Positions 1 through 5,676 of a DNA stretch of 5,676 nt are shown piece after piece. This DNA is from Victivallales bacterium (GTDB lineage Bacteria; Verrucomicrobiota; Lentisphaeria; Oligosphaerales; Oligosphaeraceae): positions 1-5,676 of the forward strand of contig JAFYIW010000028.1 in NCBI GenBank assembly GCA_017538465.1, given 5' to 3'. The translations under genes and the position numbers were made by a program. Below the pieces are notes generated by a model. That model had not been told where the DNA came from. It ran no database searches and saw only the letters and a program-made list of their open reading frames with translations. Each line of letters starts with the position of its first letter. Positions within the stretch are counted from its first letter, which is position 1.

Positions 1-476
1 GTACCACCAAGATGATCGAGAAGAACTTCGCGGGAAAGCTTCCGGAAGCCAGCGAGCCGGGTGATGACGAACGCGAGCTGGTCACCTGCGTCCAGAACGC
101 CGTCACCGCCATGCGCAACGCAATCCTCAACATGCAGCTGGACCGCGGCATCGCGGAGGTGATGGCGGCCGCCGGCGCCACCAACCGCTACTTCGACACC
201 ATGAAGCCATGGGTGCTCGCCAAGGAGGGCAACACCGCCGCGCTGGGCCGCGTTCTGCGCAACACCGCCGAGGCCCTGCGCATCATCGGCGGTCTGCTCT
301 ATCCCGTGATGCCCTCCAAAATGGCCGAGCTGCGACGGTTGCTCGGAGTGCCCGAAGAGCAGCTCGCCCCAGTGATGAGTCAACTCGAACACTGGAACCA
401 ACTCCCCGACGGGGCAACGGTCGGCCAGCTCGCCACACCGCTCTTCCCCCGCATCGACCTGCCAAAACAGGCCTAA
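1..476 (+). CDS. metG: Methionyl-tRNA synthetase, C-terminal part (5' end outside window)
   Basis: This is the C-terminal end of methionyl-tRNA synthetase, the cytoplasmic enzyme that charges tRNA-Met with methionine. The reading frame is open from the left edge (first full codon at 3), so the ATG at 12 is an internal methionine and not the start. The visible 157 residues form the helical anticodon-binding domain. The segment NRYFDTMKPWVLAKEG (183-230) contains the family's conserved Pro-Trp and Ala-Lys pattern. It is followed by the helix NTAEALRIIGGLLYPVMPSK (261-320) and the typical ending LFPRID. The protein stops just after this point, so it lacks the C-terminal EMAP-like tRNA-binding domain that many bacterial MetG proteins carry; it is the short form. 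The catalytic Rossmann fold lies upstream, outside the window. A strong terminator 20 bases after the TAA separates it from the following genes. I see no functional link to them. Confidence 0.95.
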   Translation, partial: TTKMIEKNFAGKLPEASEPGDDERELVTCVQNAVTAMRNAILNMQLDRGIAEVMAAAGATNRYFDTMKPWVLAKEGNTAALGRVLRNTAEALRIIGGLLYPVMPSKMAELRRLLGVPEEQLAPVMSQLEHWNQLPDGATVGQLATPLFPRIDLPKQA

Positions 477-496
477 AGAGAAAGCCCAATCATCAG

Positions 497-523
497 AGCC
501 GGGACAGATGCCCCGGCTTTTTT
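497..523 (+). terminator. Intrinsic (Rho-independent) terminator after metG
   Basis: A perfect 7-bp stem (AGCCGGG at 497-503 with CCCGGCT at 512-518) encloses an 8-base loop and leads into a run of six T (518-523). Weak extra pairing is possible at 495-496 with 519-520. It lies 20 bases past the metG stop and would end that transcript. It also rules out the ATG at 508 as a gene start, because that codon sits inside the loop. Confidence 0.87.
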
Positions 524-531
524 GGTACAAT
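523..531 (+). promoter_or_regulatory. Putative extended -10 promoter for the hydrolase operon
   Basis: TGGTACAAT reads as an extended -10 element: the TGn motif followed by TACAAT (526-531), one mismatch from TATAAT. It overlaps the last T of the metG terminator. The best -35 candidate is poor: GGGACA at 501-506, with a 19-base spacer. This fits an extended -10 promoter that does not need a strong -35. Transcription would begin near 537-539 and give a leader of about 60 bases before the ATG at 601. It is the only promoter-like sequence I see in the 124-base gap, but a short match of this kind can arise by chance. Confidence 0.42.
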
Positions 532-532
532 G

Positions 533-547
533 CGTGGCTTTGCCACG
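533..547 (+). other. Small hairpin in the leader of the hydrolase operon
   Basis: CGTGGC (533-538) and GCCACG (542-547) form a perfect 6-bp stem around a TTT loop. No T run follows, so it is not an intrinsic terminator. If the promoter at 523-531 is used, the hairpin would sit at or near the extreme 5' end of the mRNA. There it could slow decay, or it could act as an operator palindrome on DNA. The role is inferred; only the inverted repeat is seen. Confidence 0.35.
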
Positions 548-594
548 TGCACCGAACCGCTCTAGAACCTCCAGAAAACCCACCCGTGTCTTTT

Positions 595-600
595 AAGGAA
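595..600 (+). promoter_or_regulatory. Poorly spaced purine-rich site at the hydrolase start
   Basis: AAGGAA directly abuts the ATG at 601. As a Shine-Dalgarno site it is too close for that ATG, since 5-9 bases is usual. No better-spaced start of useful length follows: the next in-frame ATG, at 628, would destroy the signal peptide. An in-frame GTG at 586 would give a protein five residues longer but has no clear ribosome binding site. The sequence therefore does not settle the start firmly. Confidence 0.3.
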
Positions 601-3600
601 ATGCGCCAATTTCTCCTATTGCTCGCCATGTCCGCCATTGCCCTATCCGCCACGCCGATTCTCACCTACGAAGGCGAGACCTTGAAGACCGCCGTCAATT
701 TGATGAAAGGTCCGGCGGTGGAGGACGCCGAGGCGCTCGTCGTGGACTCCCCCGTCCCCTTCGAGACCGGCTTCTACCAGAGCGGGCTTGACTGGAATGC
801 CCAGCAACTCGCGCAAATGGAATTCACCATCGCCAGCGACGCGCCTGGCTACTTCCAGTTCCTCGTGCAGTTCCGAGACGCGCAGGACCAGCCGCGGAAC
901 ACCTCCTACCGCTCCATCTCCATGATTCCGGACGGCGAGTATCGCACCTACATCGTGCCCATCCACGAAATCCGCAAAGACTCCGATGCCACCCTCGCCT
1001 CCTGGACGCTCCGCTGGATTGGCATCAATGGCCGCATCGGCCTGAAGCGTCTGGAGACACAGCCCGAGGTCAATCTCATCCCTGGCGCAACCCATCTCGT
1101 CCCCAGCCAGGAGCAACGCCTCATCACCCTGCGGCCACGCGCCAAATACCGCCTGACCTGGCACGATGGCGTCTGCCCGGAAGCCACCCTGAGCTTCTAT
1201 GGACAGGAATTGACAGAAATAGACAATTCCGCAGTCACCCTGCCCGCTGGCGAGACCTCCCTGGAGTTCACCACGCCGGAGATGCTCATCGAGGCCGGCA
1301 TCACTCTCGCCGGAAATGCCGAAGGCTACCCCGTCCTGGAACTTCTGGAGTACCACTTCCCCTTCTCCGCCTACGGCCAATGGCGCTGCCAGTGGATCTG
1401 GAGCCAGATGGAACTCGGCCCGGATGACGCATACGTGTGGTTCCTCAAGGAAATCGACGTCGCCGAAGACGACCCCGTGAAGTACGCCGCCATCGCGTTT
1501 TTGGCAGACGACGAGGCGACCGTCTATGTGAACGGCGTCCCTGGCGCTGAAACCCATCACTGGCACATCCCTGGCTACCAGGACTTTACCAAACTGCTCA
1601 AGCCTGGCCGCAACCGCCTCGCCGTGTGCGTGTACAACGGCGTGCTCAACGCCGGCCTGGCGGCGGACGTCCACATTGAGACCGCCTCGGGCAAAAACTA
1701 CACGCTGGACACCGACGATACGTGGCGCTGCAACGACCAGGCCAACTCGCCGGAGGAGCCCGCAGTCATCGACCAGCCCGTGGTGCTTCTGGGCGGCACG
1801 CCGAACCACCTCCAGCCCTGGTGCGACGGCATTGGCTACCGCCACGCGGGGCCTCGCGGCAAAATGGAAGTGCTTTCCTCCACGCCGGGCGAAATGCGCT
1901 GTCGTTTGTTGGAACTGCCGCCGTATCCCTTCGAGTTGATGCACTTCACGCTGAAACTATCGGATGCCCCAGAACGCGAATTGGAACTCGCCGTGGACTG
2001 CGAGGGCCAGTGGCAGCCTGGTGGCGAAATCACCATCCGTTATCCAGTGCCGCACCTGACCAGCGGAACCGCCGAACTCTGGCTCGTGGAGGATACCGCC
2101 GCCCTCACCGAACCGCAGCCGCTCGCCCACCTCGCCGCCGCACCCAACACCCACCCCGGCCTCGCCAAGGCGAAACTGCTTGGCGGCACGGAACGCCAGT
2201 CGCTCATCCTCAACGGGAAGAAATACGACCCGCATTTCTGGCACGGCAACACCACCTTCCAGACCGGTCGCTTCTTCGAACTCAAGCGCGCCGCCGAGGC
2301 CGGCCTCAAGAACTACCGCGTGCCCGTGCGCTTCGTGGATTTCTGGAAAGGCGAGAACGAATACGACTTCACGCTCTTCGACTCCTGGATGGACTACCTC
2401 TTCACCTACTGTCCCGACGCCGTGGCTGGCCTCCAGGTCTATGCCTTCATGCCCGACTGGTGGCTGGAGCAGAACCCCGACGAGGTCTCCGCCCATGACG
2501 GCGACGCCAAGCGAAACACCGCCCAGGAATACCAGTCCCTCGCCTCACGAAAGTGGCTCAAGGACGCACAGGCGCCCATGGCCGCGCTCATTGACCACAT
2601 CGCTTCCGCCCCTTACGCCGACCGCATCTGGGGAATGAGTTTCTGCGAGAACGGCAACGGCGAGTGGTTCTGGTCCAACCAGCCCCTGGGACGCGACCGC
2701 ATCGACTGGGCCGGCTACGCGCCCTGCGACCTCGCGCACTTCCGCGACCACCTCCGTGTCAAATACCGCTCCGACAAGGCGCTCCAGAAGGCCTGGCACG
2801 ACTCCACCGTCACCCTCGCCACCGCCGCCCTGCCTCCGCACGGCTCGGAGCAGCACTCCTCCATCGGCGTGCTGCTTGACCCCGCCACCGACCAGAACAT
2901 CATCGACTGGTACGAATTCCGCAGCGCCGCCCTGGCCAACGCCATCTGCACCATGGGCGCCTTCGTGAAGGAAAAGACCAAGGGAAAGTGGCTCTTCGGG
3001 GCCTACTACGGCTACGCCAACGAACTATCCTGCAACTCCTTCATACCCATTCAGATGAGCGGACACGGCGGGTTCCCCGAGGTCGCCGCCTGCCCCGACG
3101 TGGACTTCGTCCATGCGCCCGCCCGCTACACCCTGCGCGGAACCGGCAAGAGCGACTCCATCATGCAACCGTGGACCACTTTCCAGCTTCACGGCACCCA
3201 GGTCTATATCGAGCAGGACCTCCGCCTGCCCTACATCCAGCGCCTCCCGGACTCCATGCGCACCTACTGCGGGATGGGGGACGCCGCCCGCGAGGGCATC
3301 GGCCAGATGGACCGCTGCCTGGGCATCATGCTCGCCACTGGCGCGCTCAACTACTGGTTCGACATCCAGTTGGGCTCCTTCTATGAACGCGCCTTCGCCT
3401 CCCGCCTGGCCGAGCACTCGCAACTCCTGGCGGAACTCCCGTCCCCCCAGGGACTCACTCCCGTGGAGGTCGCCATCGTCGGCGACCGCGATTCTCTCTA
3501 CCACACCCGCGCCACCGACGCCAACGGCGTCTTCCAGGCCGCCGTGGACGGCACCTACGACCGCTTCAACGAACTCGCCGTGCCCTTCCACAGCCTCGCC

Positions 3601-4311
3601 GTGAGCGACCTGCTGGACAAGAAGATCACCGTCCCGCCCCATAAGTTCTACGTGATGCTTCCCACGCTCGTCCTCAGCAAGGAACAGCGCACCGCCCTGA
3701 TGAAGCGCTTCCAGCGCGAGAAGGCCACCGTGGTCTGGCTCTACTGCGCCGGCGCGTCCTACCCTGGGCAGACGCCCTCCGCCGAGGCCAACGCGGACTT
3801 CCTGGGCATCACCACCAGGATGGACACCACGATGCAGCAGCCCGCATTGACCACCACCGCCGAATATGGGCAAGTCACCTGCCGCAACCAGGTCACCAGC
3901 GCACCGTGGTTCCTGCCCACTGGCGGCTTCGATGTAGTCATCGGCGCACGCGCCGATGCGCAGGACGAAACGCAGGGGCAGCCGCTGCTGGTCGGCAAGA
4001 GAATCGGCGCATCAATGCATATCTACTCCACGCTGATGAACCTCCCGCCGGAGGTCTATGCGCCGCTGCTTGACCGGGCTGATGTGCATCGCTACCACCT
4101 GGGTCTCAAAGACCCCGTGTGGGTCGGCAACGACGTGGTCTTCCTCCACGCCGCCACTGGCGGTCCCAAGACGCTCGAATTCCCGATGGCTTGCCAGGCG
4201 ATGGCCATCATCGGACCACTCAAGGGCTATTACATCCAATCCGGCAAGCCCTTCGAGACCGAGGCTGGCCTCACCTACGGCTTCCTCGTCAGGCGCTACC
4301 CCGAACGGTAA
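601..4311 (+). CDS. Secreted multidomain glycoside hydrolase, clan GH-A, GH42-like (putative beta-galactosidase type)
   Basis: This is a predicted secreted carbohydrate-cleaving enzyme of about 1236 residues. The start at 601 gives a signal peptide (MRQFLLLLAMSAIALSA) with cleavage near residues 14-17; the GTG at 586 is an alternative. Residues ~30-255 look like beta-sandwich, possibly carbohydrate-binding. Residues ~258-375 form a galactose-binding-like jelly roll like those at the N-terminus of alpha-L-rhamnosidases and GH2 enzymes, with ADDEATVYVNG at 302-312 and TDDTWR near 371. A further beta-rich stretch reaches ~535. Residues ~536-940 resemble a GH42-type TIM barrel (HGNTTFQTGRFFELKRAAEAG from 548; PDWW at 618-621). 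Glu688 in NGNGEWFW is the likely acid/base and Glu871 in VYIEQDLR the likely nucleophile, both assigned by pattern. Residues ~951-1220 resemble the GH42 trimerisation and C-terminal domains (EVAIVGDRDSLYH). At ~1236 residues it is much longer than typical GH42 enzymes (~650-700). The fold call is fairly firm, but substrate and exact family are not. It is the first gene of a probable three-gene operon. Confidence 0.82.
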   Translation: MRQFLLLLAMSAIALSATPILTYEGETLKTAVNLMKGPAVEDAEALVVDSPVPFETGFYQSGLDWNAQQLAQMEFTIASDAPGYFQFLVQFRDAQDQPRNTSYRSISMIPDGEYRTYIVPIHEIRKDSDATLASWTLRWIGINGRIGLKRLETQPEVNLIPGATHLVPSQEQRLITLRPRAKYRLTWHDGVCPEATLSFYGQELTEIDNSAVTLPAGETSLEFTTPEMLIEAGITLAGNAEGYPVLELLEYHFPFSAYGQWRCQWIWSQMELGPDDAYVWFLKEIDVAEDDPVKYAAIAFLADDEATVYVNGVPGAETHHWHIPGYQDFTKLLKPGRNRLAVCVYNGVLNAGLAADVHIETASGKNYTLDTDDTWRCNDQANSPEEPAVIDQPVVLLGGTPNHLQPWCDGIGYRHAGPRGKMEVLSSTPGEMRCRLLELPPYPFELMHFTLKLSDAPERELELAVDCEGQWQPGGEITIRYPVPHLTSGTAELWLVEDTAALTEPQPLAHLAAAPNTHPGLAKAKLLGGTERQSLILNGKKYDPHFWHGNTTFQTGRFFELKRAAEAGLKNYRVPVRFVDFWKGENEYDFTLFDSWMDYLFTYCPDAVAGLQVYAFMPDWWLEQNPDEVSAHDGDAKRNTAQEYQSLASRKWLKDAQAPMAALIDHIASAPYADRIWGMSFCENGNGEWFWSNQPLGRDRIDWAGYAPCDLAHFRDHLRVKYRSDKALQKAWHDSTVTLATAALPPHGSEQHSSIGVLLDPATDQNIIDWYEFRSAALANAICTMGAFVKEKTKGKWLFGAYYGYANELSCNSFIPIQMSGHGGFPEVAACPDVDFVHAPARYTLRGTGKSDSIMQPWTTFQLHGTQVYIEQDLRLPYIQRLPDSMRTYCGMGDAAREGIGQMDRCLGIMLATGALNYWFDIQLGSFYERAFASRLAEHSQLLAELPSPQGLTPVEVAIVGDRDSLYHTRATDANGVFQAAVDGTYDRFNELAVPFHSLAVSDLLDKKITVPPHKFYVMLPTLVLSKEQRTALMKRFQREKATVVWLYCAGASYPGQTPSAEANADFLGITTRMDTTMQQPALTTTAEYGQVTCRNQVTSAPWFLPTGGFDVVIGARADAQDETQGQPLLVGKRIGASMHIYSTLMNLPPEVYAPLLDRADVHRYHLGLKDPVWVGNDVVFLHAATGGPKTLEFPMACQAMAIIGPLKGYYIQSGKPFETEAGLTYGFLVRRYPER

Positions 4312-4335
4312 AACTTTTCAAGGAGATTTTGTCCC

Positions 4336-4767
4336 ATGGGAACTTCCTGGTGGCCGCTTTTCCTCATCATCGGCTCAAACCTGATTTACCAGAGTAGCTC
4401 GCGCTGCGCCTCGAAGGACGCACAACCCTTCGCCGCACTGGCCGTGGTCTATACCATCGCAGCAATCGGGTCGTTGCTGCTCTTCGCCATCACTGGACGC
4501 GGGAGCGGAAGCCTACTGACCAACATCCGCGCCCTCAATTGGGCGAATTATCTGCTCGGACTGGCCATCATCGGTCTCGAAGGCGGCTTTCTTTATCTCT
4601 ACCGCAACGGCTGGAGCGTCAGCGTCGGCCCGATCTGCTCCTACTGTGGTGTCGCCATCGGTTTGCTCATCCTCGGAGCGCTCTGCTTCCACGAGCACAT
4701 CACCCTGAAGCAAATCCTCGGCACCATCCTCTGTCTCGGAGGCATCGCTTTGATTTCTCTGAAATAA
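4336..4767 (+). CDS. Half-size EamA/DMT-superfamily membrane transporter
   Basis: This is a 143-residue inner-membrane protein built as one EamA repeat of the drug/metabolite transporter superfamily; usual EamA transporters have two repeats, ~10 helices and ~300 residues. Five hydrophobic segments are visible at about residues 5-20, 31-53, 69-89, 94-117 and 126-142. The ending FHEHITLKQILGTILCLGG (118-136) matches the typical EamA close, where a Glu before the last helix is followed by a Gly-rich helix. The segment GLEGGFLYLYRNGW (80-93) puts a Glu in helix 3. Such a protein should work as a dimer. Lys and Arg are almost balanced across the two sides (about three against four), which would allow dual topology. 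AAGGAG (4320-4325) lies 10 bases before the ATG. The gene starts 24 bases after the hydrolase stop and ends with tandem in-frame stops, TAA TAG. The substrate is unknown; sugars, amino acids, polyamines or drugs are all possible. Confidence 0.85.
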   Translation: MGTSWWPLFLIIGSNLIYQSSSRCASKDAQPFAALAVVYTIAAIGSLLLFAITGRGSGSLLTNIRALNWANYLLGLAIIGLEGGFLYLYRNGWSVSVGPICSYCGVAIGLLILGALCFHEHITLKQILGTILCLGGIALISLK

Positions 4768-4806
4768 TAGCCACCAACTCGCAAAGTCCACGATAAGGAG
4801 TTCCCC

Positions 4807-5676
4807 ATGAAGAAATCCCTCTTGTTCGCACTCTGCTGCCTGATGTCCTGCATCGCTTCGGCGCTGGTGAAACCGGCGCCAGTTTTCTGCGACCATATCG
4901 TGCTTCAACGGCAGATGCAGGTGCCAGTGTGGGGCACAGGCACGCCCGGCGAGAAGGTGACCGTCTCCTTCGGCGGGCAGACCATGGACACCACGGTGGA
5001 CGCCGATGGCCAGTGGAAGCTGTACCTGGCCCCGATGGAAGCCAACGCCACCCCGCAGGTATTGGAAATCACCAGCAACGGCGGAGCATCTCTCCGCTTT
5101 GAGGATGTGCTGGTGGGCGAGGTGTGGCTCTGCTCCGGACAGTCCAACATGGAAATGCCGCTCTGGACCGACAACCCGCGCTGGCGGAACCTCGAAGGCG
5201 ACAAACTCGCGGCGGAAGGCGGCAATCCGCTCATCCGCGTGGCGCGCATGGTCCCCTACAAGTGGCTGCCGCTGCCCAGTGCGGACTACCCCATGACGTG
5301 GAGTGCGCTGACCCCGGAGAACGCGCCGTCGTTCTCCGCCGTGGCGTTCTTCTTCGGGCATCGTCTCCAAAAGGAACTCGGCGTGCCCGTCGGCCTGATC
5401 ACCTCCCACTGGGGCGGCACCCGCATCGAGCCCTGGACTCCACCCTGCGGATTTGACAGCGTGCCCGAAGTAGCCGACATCGCCCATTGGGTGAATGCGC
5501 GTCTGCCCGGCCACCCCGAATACTTCGCGCTCATCGACCAGACCCGCGCCATCCTGACGGAGTGGCAGACCGCCTTCAACCAGGCCGCCGTGGCCAACCA
5601 GCCGCTTCCCGCCGCCCCCCCGTTCCCCGCAGAACACGCCCCCATGAACAGCCCACAGCAGGCCACCCCCCGCTAC
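4807..5676 (+). CDS. Sialate O-acetylesterase family protein, secreted SGNH esterase (3' end outside window)
   Basis: This is the N-terminal 290 residues of an SGNH-fold carbohydrate esterase of the sialate O-acetylesterase family, which removes acetyl groups from sugars such as sialic acids or acetylated plant glycans. It has no stop before the right edge. MKKSLLFALCCLMSCIASA is a signal peptide, with cleavage likely after Ala19; LMSC at 12-15 is not a convincing lipobox. Residues ~25-100 form the usual N-terminal beta-sandwich, with DHIVLQR at 29-35 and VPVWGTGTPGEKVTVSFGGQ from 39. GEVWLCSGQSNMEMPL follows, with the nucleophile Ser113 in GQSNM. TSHWGGTRIEPW (199-210) is the second conserved block. 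The Pro-rich stretch ending at the edge (from ~269) fits the linker that usually precedes the conserved YNGM segment. The catalytic Asp and His should lie beyond the window. AAGGAG (4795-4800) stands six bases before the ATG. The 39-base gap from the transporter gene, without a terminator, suggests co-transcription. The natural substrate cannot be told from sequence. Confidence 0.93.
   Translation, partial: MKKSLLFALCCLMSCIASALVKPAPVFCDHIVLQRQMQVPVWGTGTPGEKVTVSFGGQTMDTTVDADGQWKLYLAPMEANATPQVLEITSNGGASLRFEDVLVGEVWLCSGQSNMEMPLWTDNPRWRNLEGDKLAAEGGNPLIRVARMVPYKWLPLPSADYPMTWSALTPENAPSFSAVAFFFGHRLQKELGVPVGLITSHWGGTRIEPWTPPCGFDSVPEVADIAHWVNARLPGHPEYFALIDQTRAILTEWQTAFNQAAVANQPLPAAPPFPAEHAPMNSPQQATPRY

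Noticed and set aside
12..14. ATG at 12 as the start of a short independent gene
   Set aside because: The frame stays open to the left edge and the sequence matches the interior of MetG, so this is an internal methionine.
508..600. In-frame upstream ATG at 508 that would extend the hydrolase by 31 residues
   Set aside because: The codon is inside the loop of the metG terminator and upstream of the likely promoter. The added residues would also bury the signal peptide.
1206..1230. Perfect 7-bp inverted repeat (GGAATTG and CAATTCC) and a consensus -35 TTGACA at 1210-1215 inside the hydrolase gene
   Set aside because: No -10 element stands at a suitable distance, and no gene starts nearby. The AT-rich patch simply encodes GQELTEIDNS.
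643..1944. 433-codon open frame on the minus strand opposite the hydrolase
   Set aside because: It lies wholly antisense to a well-supported gene. Its translation is Gly-, Val- and Ala-rich with no recognisable domain, as expected from strong GC bias at third positions.
1722..2498. 258-codon open frame on the + strand in another frame
   Set aside because: It is an Arg- and Pro-rich translation inside the hydrolase gene, typical of an out-of-frame reading of GC-rich coding DNA.
3025..3873. 282-codon open frame on the minus strand
   Set aside because: It is antisense to the hydrolase barrel and C-terminal region, Gly- and Val-rich, and has no motif; a codon-bias shadow.
3939..3958. 8-bp inverted repeat (CATCGGCG and CGCCGATG) with a 4-base loop
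   Set aside because: It is inside conserved coding sequence without a T run. GC-rich palindromes of this length are expected by chance in such DNA.
4513..5637. 374-codon open frame on the minus strand opposite the transporter and esterase genes
   Set aside because: It overlaps two genes with clear family motifs on the + strand. Its product is low-complexity and unlike any family I know, so it is a GC-bias shadow.

Overview
The window is GC-rich, with C or G at most third codon positions, and all genes run on the + strand. It looks like a chromosomal segment of a carbohydrate-degrading bacterium, probably of the PVC group (Verrucomicrobiota, Lentisphaerota or Kiritimatiellota). That placement is an inference from protein style: a large secreted GH42-like hydrolase, a sialate O-acetylesterase-type protein and a half-size EamA transporter. 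No taxonomic marker was compared.

Layout. Positions 1-476 hold the 3' end of methionyl-tRNA synthetase (metG), a housekeeping gene that enters from the left. It is followed at once by a strong intrinsic terminator (497-523). An extended -10 promoter-like element (523-531) and a small 5'-leader hairpin (533-547) come next, within the 124-base gap 477-600. A second transcription unit of three closely spaced genes then begins. The first (601-4311) encodes a secreted multidomain clan GH-A glycoside hydrolase of about 1236 residues. The second (4336-4767) encodes a 143-residue membrane protein made of a single EamA/DMT repeat. The third (4807 to the right edge, incomplete) encodes a secreted SGNH-type sialate O-acetylesterase family protein. 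The gaps are 24 and 39 bases, each with a good AAGGAG ribosome binding site and no terminator, so the three are probably co-transcribed.

How they may work together (inference): the hydrolase and the esterase both carry signal peptides and would act outside the cytoplasm on an acetylated glycan. The esterase would remove acetyl groups and the hydrolase would cleave glycosidic bonds. The small transporter could move a product or a related small molecule, but nothing in the sequence fixes its substrate. The window shows no CRISPR, tRNA, rRNA, insertion sequence or phage feature. The most interesting points are the uncertain family and catalytic motif of the large hydrolase, and the half-size transporter between two secreted carbohydrate enzymes.
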